A stretch of DNA of 36,466 nt from Tannerellaceae bacterium. Lineage in GTDB: Bacteria > Bacteroidota > Bacteroidia > Bacteroidales > Tannerellaceae. The notes below the pieces were generated by a model. The model made no database searches and was not told the DNA's origin. It saw nothing but the letters and a program-made list of their open reading frames with translations. Position 1 is the stretch's first letter; each line of letters begins with the position of its first letter. The position numbers and the translations under genes are program-made. The stretch is taken from positions 1-36,466 of the forward strand of contig JAIRPK010000014.1 of NCBI GenBank assembly GCA_031257015.1, written 5' to 3'. Of the stretch, positions 27,496 through 34,436 are shown piece by piece.

Positions 27496-27920
27496 TTTTC
27501 CACCAGGTGGAAACCGTCCCGAAAATTTTCGTGGCTCTTTCCCCGCAGAGGTACAGGTTGAAAATTTTTTACCTGGGTTTTTCCACCAGGTGGAAACCGT
27601 CCCGAAAATTTTCGTGGAGCATTCCCCGCAGAGGAACAGGCTGAAAATTTTTCACCTGAGGTTTTCCACCAAGTGGAAACCGTCCCGAAAATTTTCGTGG
27701 AGCATTCCCCGCAGAGGAACAGGCTGAAAATTTTTCACCTGGGTTTTTCCACCAGGTGGAAATCGTCCCGAAAATTTTCGTGGAGCTTTCCCCGCAGAGG
27801 TACAGGCTCCTGAAAATTTCGGGACGCTTTCCCCTAAGGGGGAAAGGCTCAAAATTTTGTCGGGAGGTTTTCCACCTTTTGAGTTAGTCTGGAAAAACTT
27901 CCCGTGACGCTTTCCTCCCT
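27496..27920. repeat. 83-base (42+41) tandem palindromic repeat array (array 4)
   Basis: Four clear units start at 27496, 27579, 27662 and 27745, exactly 83 bases apart; decayed copies follow to about 27920. Each has two related halves. One begins TTTTCCACCAGGTGGAAACC and includes CGAAAATTTTCG. The other begins TTCCCCGCAGAGG and includes GAAAATTTTTCACC. The halves are 42 and 41 bases long. TTTCCACC-A-GGTGGAAA and CGAAAATTTTCG are perfect palindromes. The array lies between the divergent ATPase and radical SAM promoters. No gene is evident. Confidence 0.92.
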
Positions 27921-28017
27921 GAAGATGAACATGAGGAATCAAAAACGCGAGGCCTTGATTTAAATCCCTCGCGCCGTTGCATCTCACTGCTCAGGTTTAA
28001 ACATTGGGAGGCGAAAG

Positions 28018-28048
28018 TTGACAATCTGCCGAATCCTTCGTATCTTTG
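28018..28048 (+). promoter_or_regulatory. Bacteroidetes-type promoter upstream of the radical SAM operon
   Basis: TTG (28018-28020), 20 bases and TATCTTTG (28041-28048) match the -33/-7 consensus. It either reads a small open frame starting at 28059 or gives the radical SAM gene a leader of about 340 bases. Confidence 0.65.
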
Positions 28049-28058
28049 CAGGTAAAGA

Positions 28059-28310
28059 ATGTTACAGCGAGTAGATGCAGAAAATGCTGTTTTTTCAGAA
28101 AAGTTCTTTAAATTATTGTATAAGTATCAGCAGAATTGGAATAAAGCTATTATCACCGTCATGGCAAAAACTATTGCAGGAATAAAGGAAAAACATTTGA
28201 TTTGTTATACGCATGTTAATTCCGGAAACGCTTCGGAATTAACGGATATAATCCTACTAAATAATGAGAATGGCCTCGCCGGGAAACGGGAGTACAAATG
28301 GCAACGATGA
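28059..28310 (+). CDS. Possible small protein of unknown function
   Basis: An 83-codon frame opens with ATG 10 bases after a good -7 box, so its mRNA would be nearly leaderless. The predicted protein is Lys- and Asn-rich, with no signal peptide, membrane helix or domain I recognise. It ends 85 bases before the radical SAM gene. It could equally be a non-coding leader of that operon. The only support is its position below the promoter. Confidence 0.25.
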   Translation: MLQRVDAENAVFSEKFFKLLYKYQQNWNKAIITVMAKTIAGIKEKHLICYTHVNSGNASELTDIILLNNENGLAGKREYKWQR

Positions 28311-28394
28311 ACGCTTGCTTCGGTCGGAACAAACCTCGGCGGAAGGCGTCACAATGCACCCGGAGGCTTCGCCACGACATGCGCCGGAAGTATC

Positions 28395-29660
28395 ATGACG
28401 GAACAAACCCTGGAAAAGCTCAAAATACTTGCCGAATCGGCCAAATACGACGTCTCTTGCGCGTCGAGCGGAGTGTCGAGGAAGAACCGGCCGGGAACGA
28501 TCGGCAGCGCGGCAGGATGGGGAATCTGTCATAGCTTTACGGAGGACGGCAGGTGCGTCGCGCTGTTGAAAATAATGCTGACGAACCATTGCATCTACGA
28601 CTGCGCATACTGCATAAACAGGCGCAGCAACGACATTCCAAGGGCAACATTATCCGTGACGGAAGTAACAGACATGACGATCGAGTTCTATCGACGTAAT
28701 TACATCGAAGGGCTGTTCCTGAGTTCAGGCGTCGTCCGTAATCCAGACTATACGATGGAGAGAATTGCACGAATTGCAAAAGACCTGCGTAATGTTCATC
28801 ATTATAATGGTTATATCCATCTGAAAAGTATTCCAGGCGCGAGTAGGGAACTCGTAAACGAGGCGGGACTGTACGCCGACCGTTTGAGCGTGAATGTTGA
28901 GATCCCGACGGAGGCAAACCTCCGTATGCTCGCGCCGGAAAAGGATTATCAGAGCATCTACAAACCGATGTTTTATATTCAGGAAGGCGTCATGGCAAGC
29001 GCCGACGAAAGGAAACGCTTCAGACATGCGCCGCGCTTTGCTCCCGCGGGGCAGAGCACGCAAATGATCGTCGGAGCGACGAATGAGAACGACAAGGATA
29101 TTCTGCGGCTGGCAACGACTTTGTATCAGCGCCCAAGCATGAAGCGCGTCTACTATTCGGGCTATATTCACGTCAATTCCTATGACAATCGTTTGCCGGC
29201 CTTGAACCAGTCTCCCTTGAAACGAGAGAACAGGCTGTATCAGGCCGACTGGCTGATGAGGTTCTACGGCTTCCGTTTCGACGAGATTGCCGATGACAGC
29301 TCGCCGAACCTTGACCTGGAGATAGACCCGAAGCTGGCATGGGCATTGCGACATCCGGAAGTCTTTCCGGTGGACGTCAACAAGGCGGATTACGCCCTGC
29401 TGCTGCGCGTCCCCGGCATAGGCGTCAAGTCGGCACAGCTGATTGTCTCCTCGCGCAAGTTCGGACGCATAACTTCAGATACGCTGACGAAGATGGGGGC
29501 AGTAATGAAGAAGGCGAAATACTTCATCGTCTGCGGCGAACTTTCTGCCCATACGATTCATGAAACCGGAGAAGAATTTGTTCGTCGGGTACTCACGGAT
29601 AAAAAACCGTCGAAAAAGATGCCGGACAAAAGGCAGTTGACGCTCAATTTCACTGACTAA
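28395..29660 (+). CDS. Putative DNA modification/repair radical SAM protein (rSAM linked to UDG/DUF4130)
   Basis: This 421-residue radical SAM protein has the cluster motif C66-x3-C70-x2-C73 in 'NHCIYDCAYC', an N-terminal conserved stretch 'SAKYDVSCASSG', and 'GWGICHSFTEDGRC'. A helix-hairpin-helix near the C-terminus ('VPGIGVKSAQLIVSSRKFG') suggests nucleic-acid contact. It belongs to the family annotated as a putative DNA modification/repair radical SAM protein, which co-occurs with the DUF4130 protein encoded next. The reaction is not known. The gene starts the operon rSAM-DUF4130-trmN6. The start is supported by close agreement with the family N-terminus. Confidence 0.9.
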   Translation: MTEQTLEKLKILAESAKYDVSCASSGVSRKNRPGTIGSAAGWGICHSFTEDGRCVALLKIMLTNHCIYDCAYCINRRSNDIPRATLSVTEVTDMTIEFYRRNYIEGLFLSSGVVRNPDYTMERIARIAKDLRNVHHYNGYIHLKSIPGASRELVNEAGLYADRLSVNVEIPTEANLRMLAPEKDYQSIYKPMFYIQEGVMASADERKRFRHAPRFAPAGQSTQMIVGATNENDKDILRLATTLYQRPSMKRVYYSGYIHVNSYDNRLPALNQSPLKRENRLYQADWLMRFYGFRFDEIADDSSPNLDLEIDPKLAWALRHPEVFPVDVNKADYALLLRVPGIGVKSAQLIVSSRKFGRITSDTLTKMGAVMKKAKYFIVCGELSAHTIHETGEEFVRRVLTDKKPSKKMPDKRQLTLNFTD

Positions 29661-29680
29661 TCGACAATAATTAACCGGAG

Positions 29681-30445
29681 GTGATAACATTTAGATACGA
29701 CAAGACATTGGACGGGTTGCTGACGGCCGTGTTCGATGCCTACTCGCGCCGAACATTCCCTGATGTGCTCCTGGGAACGGATGACGATGTGCCGCTGTTT
29801 GCGGGCGAGATACATACCGTTATGTCCGACACGGAGAAATCGACCCGCGTCTGGAACGGACTGGAGCGGAAGGCCTCGCAAGGGTTTTGCGACATGTTGC
29901 TGCATGTCTGGCTGTCGGAGCTTCCGGGGGCGGATGAACTGCTGCTGAAATATATCGTCAAGACGTTTGCCGACGTAGCCGGCGCAACCATGAATCATGC
30001 CGACGATGATGTGCGCCGGATAAGGCAGATAGCATTAAAAGTAAGCCGCGAGCGCTTGCATGTCATTCAGTTTGTGCGATTCCAGAAGGCGGCGGACGGG
30101 ATATATTTTGCACCGGCAGCGCCTTTGTACAATGTACTGCCGTTGACGATTCCACATTTTTGTGATCGCTTTGCCGACCAGATGTGGTTGGCATACGATA
30201 TTAGACGGCGATACGGATACTTCTATGACATGAAGAAGGCCGTCGAAGTTACGCTCGAAAACGACGAGAATCTTTTGGACGGCAAGCTCGACGAATCAAT
30301 CATGGCAGAAGATGAAAAGCTTTTTCAACAGGCCTGGAAAGACTACACGAAGGCGCTGACAATAAAGGAACGCCTGAACCCCAGACTGCAACGTCAGAAC
30401 ATGCCGGCGCGATTTTGGAAATACATGCCTGAAAAGAACAGATGA
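29681..30445 (+). CDS. DUF4130-type DNA metabolism protein, partner of the radical SAM protein
   Basis: This 254-residue protein matches the family described as a probable DNA metabolism protein linked to radical SAM: 'FRYDKTLDGLLTAVFDAY' at the start, 'RVIQFVRFQKAADG'-like 'HVIQFVRFQKAADGIYFAP', 'PLYNVLPLTIPHFCDRFADQ', and the ending 'KERLNPRLQRQNMPARFWKY'. In other bacteria this domain can be fused to a family 4-type uracil-DNA glycosylase; here the UDG part is absent. The start is a GTG at 29681 overlapping a strong GGAGGTG ribosome site. It lies 20 bases after the radical SAM gene and overlaps trmN6 by 4 bases, so it is cotranscribed. Confidence 0.88.
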   Translation: MITFRYDKTLDGLLTAVFDAYSRRTFPDVLLGTDDDVPLFAGEIHTVMSDTEKSTRVWNGLERKASQGFCDMLLHVWLSELPGADELLLKYIVKTFADVAGATMNHADDDVRRIRQIALKVSRERLHVIQFVRFQKAADGIYFAPAAPLYNVLPLTIPHFCDRFADQMWLAYDIRRRYGYFYDMKKAVEVTLENDENLLDGKLDESIMAEDEKLFQQAWKDYTKALTIKERLNPRLQRQNMPARFWKYMPEKNR

Positions 30446-31152
30446 GCGCTGCCGGATTTCGATTCAAACACTTCAATGTTTGTCACGACCGATGCTCCAT
30501 GAAGGTCGGAACGGACGGAGTAACGCTGGGCGCATGGGCGGACGTTGACGGATGCTCGTCGATCCTTGACGTCGGGACAGGCAGCGGCCTTATCGCCCTA
30601 ATGCTTGCTCAGCGCAATCAGCAGGCCATTATTGACGCCATAGATATTGATGCCGAAGCTTGCAGTCAGGCCGGAGAGAACTTCGCAGCATCGCCTTTCG
30701 GCAGCAGGCTTGGAATTATTCACGAACCATTATCCTCTTTTGCCGAAAGATGTGGCAAGCGGTATGACATGATCGTTTCCAACCCTCCATATTTTATAAA
30801 TTCTCTTAAAAGTCCAAACTCCCGAAGGAATACGGCTCGACATACCGACATGCTTCCCCTGGAAGAGCTGGTATCAGCTGGGAAAAGATTGCTGGAACCT
30901 TCGGGCAGACTGGCGCTTATCTTGCCGATCGAGCGGGAAAGAGATATTCGCGGCGCGGCTGTCGGCAATTGCCTCAACGTTGTTCGCGTTGCACGATTGA
31001 TGCCCAGAGAAGGGCGGGAAGCTAAAAGATTGCTGATGGAATTGTCTGATGTGAAAGATTATTTGTGTAAGGAAGAGGAGATTACGGTTCTGGCAGCGGA
31101 CGGAAAGTTTACGGATGATTATGCGGCCTTGACCGCTTCCTTTTACCTGTAA
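30442..31152 (+). CDS. trmN6: tRNA1(Val) (adenine(37)-N6)-methyltransferase
   Basis: This 236-residue SAM-dependent methyltransferase is expected to make m6A37 in tRNA1(Val). The SAM-binding loop DVGTGSG is at 43-49, and the N6-adenine motif NPPYF is at 114-118. 'MKVGTDGVTLGAWAD' near the N-terminus is typical of the YfiC/TrmN6 family. Its ATG overlaps the TGA of the DUF4130 gene (ATGA), indicating translational coupling. It converges with the lipid kinase gene, with only 6 bases between stop codons. Confidence 0.92.
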   Translation: MSAAGFRFKHFNVCHDRCSMKVGTDGVTLGAWADVDGCSSILDVGTGSGLIALMLAQRNQQAIIDAIDIDAEACSQAGENFAASPFGSRLGIIHEPLSSFAERCGKRYDMIVSNPPYFINSLKSPNSRRNTARHTDMLPLEELVSAGKRLLEPSGRLALILPIERERDIRGAAVGNCLNVVRVARLMPREGREAKRLLMELSDVKDYLCKEEEITVLAADGKFTDDYAALTASFYL

Positions 31153-31158
31153 GGCTTC

Positions 31159-32124
31159 TCAGCGATGCAGGGCATGAGAGTTCAGGAGGTCAACAACTTG
31201 GCCGAAGAGATTTTTACGTTCACTCTTGGCATCCAGTGTTTCCGGCGTAAAGACTTTGAGAACTTTGGGAAGAACATTAACTGTAATTTTTTTGCCTGCC
31301 ATTATAGGGTCGCCATCCAGGTGCATAACGCCCGGATTTCGACGAATAATCGTAAGACGGTCGGTTTGAATAATCTTAATCTTGCTGTTCTTTTCTATTT
31401 GCCTTGTAAAAAGCTGGAAAGCGAGATTCGGAACATCAAGAGCCGTGAATGGTGACAGTATGGTAATATCCATTTTCCCGTCCGTCATATTTGCGTGCGG
31501 CGCGATGAAGGCATTGTTTCCATACTGCGAAGCGTTGGCGCAGGCGACGAGGAAGGCTTTTTCGGTAACTGCCCGGTCGTCGATATGCAGTTCGTACTCT
31601 TCAGGCTTGTAGTTAAGATACTCCTGGATAGCTCTTCGGACATACGTCATGGAGCCGCGACGCTTTTCGGTCGCGAACTTCTGGCTCACCATAGCATCAA
31701 AGCCGACGCCGCAGGTCGTGAAGAATATATGCCGGTTAGCAACGCAGCCGTCGATGACTGTGACATGATCTTTCAGAATAAGTTCGACTGCCTTTCTTGT
31801 GTCCATCGGAATCTGCAAGTCGCGGGCTAAGCCGTTGCCGGAGCCTCTGGGAATGATCCCAAGCGTTGCCTCGGAATTAATCATGGCGGCGGCAATCTCG
31901 TTGACTGTGCCGTCGCCGCCGACGGCGAGAATATATCGTGCACCTTGTTTTAGAGCGTTTTTGGTTAAAAGTTTTGCATGTCCGGCATATTCAGTGAAAG
32001 TAATGTTGAGCGCTAAGTTCCTTGATTCGTAAATTTTTTCTATTAACTTGGGTATTGCGCGTTTGGAGCCGACACCGGAGACAGGATTAATAATAGCTTG
32101 GACGTCGATATGTTCTTTCTTCAT
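31159..32124 (-). CDS. Diacylglycerol/sphingosine kinase-family lipid kinase
   Basis: This 321-residue enzyme of the DagK/YegS/LCB5 catalytic family transfers phosphate from ATP to a lipid hydroxyl. Motifs are 'INPVSGVGSKR' (P-loop-like), GGDGTVNE (69-76) and 'IPRGSGNGLARDL' (from 92). The C-terminal beta-sandwich with 'HLDGDPIMAGKKITVNV' completes the fold. It is transcribed divergently from serine palmitoyltransferase, with back-to-back promoters. A sphingoid base or ceramide substrate is therefore an attractive inference, but diacylglycerol cannot be excluded. Confidence 0.9.
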   Translation of the reverse strand: MKKEHIDVQAIINPVSGVGSKRAIPKLIEKIYESRNLALNITFTEYAGHAKLLTKNALKQGARYILAVGGDGTVNEIAAAMINSEATLGIIPRGSGNGLARDLQIPMDTRKAVELILKDHVTVIDGCVANRHIFFTTCGVGFDAMVSQKFATEKRRGSMTYVRRAIQEYLNYKPEEYELHIDDRAVTEKAFLVACANASQYGNNAFIAPHANMTDGKMDITILSPFTALDVPNLAFQLFTRQIEKNSKIKIIQTDRLTIIRRNPGVMHLDGDPIMAGKKITVNVLPKVLKVFTPETLDAKSERKNLFGQVVDLLNSHALHR

Positions 32125-32161
32125 ATTATTGGCTGTATGTATTATATTATTGGGAAGACTA

Positions 32162-32194
32162 CAAAGTTAGATATTTTCGCTAAACATGAGCAAA
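32162..32194 (-). promoter_or_regulatory. Promoter for the lipid kinase
   Basis: On the minus strand, TTTG (32194-32191), a 21-base spacer and TAACTTTG (32169-32162) resemble the -33/-7 consensus. Its upstream end is 4 bases from that of the divergent spt promoter. Confidence 0.6.
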
Positions 32195-32198
32195 GCGA

Positions 32199-32228
32199 TT
32201 GTCCATTATGATTTTTTCACTACTTTTG
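32199..32228 (+). promoter_or_regulatory. Promoter for serine palmitoyltransferase
   Basis: TTG (32199-32201), 19 bases and TACTTTTG (32221-32228) match the consensus. The leader before the spt ATG is about 90 bases. Confidence 0.65.
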
Positions 32229-32326
32229 CTTCGGTTTAATTACTCCCATATTCAAAATGTATGGATGGATTGGAGCTACTTGATAAAGATAAAAGTTAAA
32301 ACTTAACTCGCATTTATAGAAATTTT

Positions 32327-33523
32327 ATGACGCAATTAGAAGAAAAATTATCTAAATCCGACTTATCGGTACAAGCCAGAAAAGCTAAAGAGTTAGGCAT
32401 CTATCCTTACTTTCGCGAAATAGAAAGCGACCAGGATACAGTGGTGCAAATAAGCGGAAAAAAAGTCCTGATGTTTGGCTCCAACGCCTATATGGGACTC
32501 ACCAATCACCCCAAAGTAAAAGAAGCAGCAATAGAGGCTACGCGCAAATACGGAACCGGTTGTGCAGGCTCACGATTCCTTAACGGAACGCTGGACATAC
32601 ATCTGCAGCTGGAAAGAAAGCTGGCCGATTTTGTAGGTAAGGAAGATGCCATCATCTATTCTACCGGCTTTCAGGTTAATCTTGGCGTAGTTTCCTGCCT
32701 TACCGGGCGCGAAGACTATATTTTGTGGGATGAACTGGATCATGCTTCAATAATTGAAGGGCACAGACTTTCCTTTTCCAACAAATTAAAGTTCAAGCAT
32801 AACGATATGGAATCACTGGAGAAACAACTCCGCAAGTGTGAAAGTGACAAGATAAAACTTATCGTTGTAGATGGTGTCTTCAGTATGGAAGGTGACGTTG
32901 CCGACCTGCCAGGAATTGTGGAGCTAAGCAAGAAGTACAATGCAGCCGTCATGGTGGACGAAGCTCACGGCATCGGCGTCTTGGGAGACCACGGACGAGG
33001 AACTGCCAATCACTTCGGCGTCACTGACAACGTCGATTTGATTATGGGAACATTCAGCAAATCGCTTGCATCTATTGGTGGATTCATCGCTTCGAGCAAT
33101 GACGTTATCAATTACCTGCGCTACTATTCACGCCCATATATTTTCAGCGCCAGCATAACTCCCGGTGCTACCGCTGCCGCATCTGCCGCTCTCGACATCA
33201 TGCTGAACGAACCCGAACGTCTCGAACACTTGTGGGAGCTCACCCATTACGCTCTGGACGGATTCAGAAACATGGGTTGCGAAATAGGGAAGACCTCGAC
33301 GCCGATAATTCCGTTATTCATTCGTGATAACAATCTTACTTTTACAATTGTTCGCGAACTTTTCGATGCTGGAATATTTGTAAATCCTGTTATTTCTCCC
33401 GCAGTAGCTCCGCAAGATACGCTAATCCGTTTCTCCCTGATGGCTACGCATACAAAAGAGCAGCTTGATTATGCGCTTGAAGCCATTGGCAAAATATTCA
33501 AAAGCCATCATTTGATACCTTAA
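32327..33523 (+). CDS. spt: Serine palmitoyltransferase (alpha-oxoamine synthase family)
   Basis: This PLP enzyme condenses serine with a long-chain acyl-CoA or acyl-ACP to 3-ketosphinganine, the first step of sphingolipid synthesis. The 398-residue length is typical. Visible features are 'FGSNAYMGLTNHP', 'GTGCAGSRFLNGTLDIH', His 139 (ring-stacking, 'ELDHAS'), Asp 211 and His 214 in DEAHGIG, and the PLP-binding Lys 245 in 'GTFSKSLASIGG'. The Cys in 'GTGCAGSR' and 'SRPYIFSASITPG' fit SPT better than KBL or BioF, as do the Bacteroidetes context and the divergent lipid kinase. It is monocistronic, with its own promoter and terminator. Confidence 0.92.
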   Translation: MTQLEEKLSKSDLSVQARKAKELGIYPYFREIESDQDTVVQISGKKVLMFGSNAYMGLTNHPKVKEAAIEATRKYGTGCAGSRFLNGTLDIHLQLERKLADFVGKEDAIIYSTGFQVNLGVVSCLTGREDYILWDELDHASIIEGHRLSFSNKLKFKHNDMESLEKQLRKCESDKIKLIVVDGVFSMEGDVADLPGIVELSKKYNAAVMVDEAHGIGVLGDHGRGTANHFGVTDNVDLIMGTFSKSLASIGGFIASSNDVINYLRYYSRPYIFSASITPGATAAASAALDIMLNEPERLEHLWELTHYALDGFRNMGCEIGKTSTPIIPLFIRDNNLTFTIVRELFDAGIFVNPVISPAVAPQDTLIRFSLMATHTKEQLDYALEAIGKIFKSHHLIP

Positions 33524-33555
33524 TGGTTCATATTTTTTATAGCCTAAAGAGAGAG

Positions 33556-33596
33556 GGCGCGGAGCAAATATAAAATGCTTCGCGCCTTCCTTTTTT
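33556..33596 (+). terminator. Rho-independent terminator after spt
   Basis: GGCGCGGAGCA (33556-33566) pairs with TGCTTCGCGCC (33576-33586), with one G-T pair, and is followed by TTCCTTTTTT. Confidence 0.9.
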
Positions 33597-33955
33597 ATGT
33601 CTCTGCTTAATCTTGTGAATATGGGATTGGCTGAGTATAACTTTGCCTGTTAATTAATGAGATTTTTAATAACTGTTTTTCTCTTTGTTATGCTTCTTTG
33701 ATAAGAAATTATTAGATGTACAATTAAGAGGAATTTTAGAAAAAAAACTTCGTCTTTCTTTTCAACAAAACGCGCATTTTGAATTGCATAAAAATAATAT
33801 GCAATATTCCTACCTGGCCTTTATATTTATCGAAAAGATTTGGAACTTTAATTATAGGAAAAAGGTTTCTGAAAAACACTCGTTTCACGCATGTTTTGTA
33901 ATATTAAACAAGTACATTCCCGCGATTGAAAATTAATGCTTCTTCTTGCATAGTT
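33597..33955. other. A+T-rich gene-free spacer
   Basis: I see no supported gene. A frame from 33685 needs a TTG start and codes for a low-complexity Lys/Phe-rich product. It could be a decayed gene. Confidence 0.5.
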
Positions 33956-34015
33956 GCAAAGGCCTCATGTTCTGAACTTGAACAATTTGCAACGATACAA
34001 ACGCCTCAACTTCTT
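33956..34015. repeat. Diverged copy of the 41-base repeat of array 2
   Basis: GCAAAGGCCTCATGTTCTGA at 33956 continues to AACAATTTGCAACGAT, and a partial second unit starts at 33997 (ACAAACGCCTC), exactly 41 bases later. This is the array 2 unit, about 23 kb from the main array. The hairpin core is degraded here (CATGTTCTGAACTTG). Confidence 0.85.
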
Positions 34016-34190
34016 ACGCCTGGAATTTTTATAACCGCACTAACGTGCAGCGCACAGTGCATTTGCACGTTCCGGCCGGCTGCATGACGACAAGGAAGGT
34101 GAAGGGAAGTCTTCGCCTGGAGTATTTCAAAAAACTTGATTGGTGTTGTTTATCTGAGCTTCGTTGTTGTCAAAACTGCCCGTCGGCTCA

Positions 34191-34358
34191 TTATTGTCAA
34201 TTTATACGAACGATTAAATTGACAATGGTGCAAATGTATCAATTAAATTGACATGTGATCATTATTGTCTGATATTTTTGATATTACGCTTATTGACAAA
34301 GCAAGCAGCCAAGGTGCCGAATATGCGCAATTTAATCGTTCGTATAAATTGACAATAA
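34191..34358. repeat. Perfect 31-base inverted repeat flanking a 106-base segment
   Basis: The left arm is 34191-34221 (begins TTATTGTCAATTTATACG) and the right arm is 34328-34358 (ends CGTATAAATTGACAATAA); the two are exact reverse complements. The left arm contains a nested palindrome: ATTGTCAATTTA (34193-34204) pairs with TAAATTGACAAT (34215-34226). TAAATTGACA recurs at about 34244. The segment between the arms holds outward-facing promoter-like boxes on both strands. It lies about 80 bases above susC. Confidence 0.93.
34248..34280 (+). promoter_or_regulatory. Possible promoter for susC inside the inverted repeat
   Basis: TTG (34248-34250), 22 bases and TATTTTTG (34273-34280) partly match the Bacteroidetes consensus; the spacer is longer than usual. 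The opposite strand carries TACATTTG (34238-34231) without a clear -33 box. Confidence 0.4.
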
Positions 34359-34436
34359 ATAAATAGAGAGGTCTTTTTTAGAGCCTCTGCATGAAAAACA
34401 GTATTAATTAATTTTATTAAGAGCACTTTTATTATT

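Noticed and set aside
6665..27920. CRISPR arrays
   Set aside because: The repeat arrays have head-to-tail units with no unique spacers, and no cas genes are present.
28257..28917. Minus-strand frames overlapping the radical SAM gene
   Set aside because: They overlap a gene with clear family motifs and are not protein-like.
33685..33936. 83-codon frame after spt
   Set aside because: It needs a TTG start, has no promoter consensus or domain, and its composition follows the A+T-rich spacer.
34045..34251. 68-codon frame upstream of susC
   Set aside because: It starts with GTG, runs into the left inverted repeat arm, and shows no domain.
34191..34358. Complete insertion sequence or MITE bounded by the inverted repeat
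   Set aside because: There is no transposase and I see no target-site duplication next to the arms. A MITE remains possible but is less supported than a regulatory or invertible segment.
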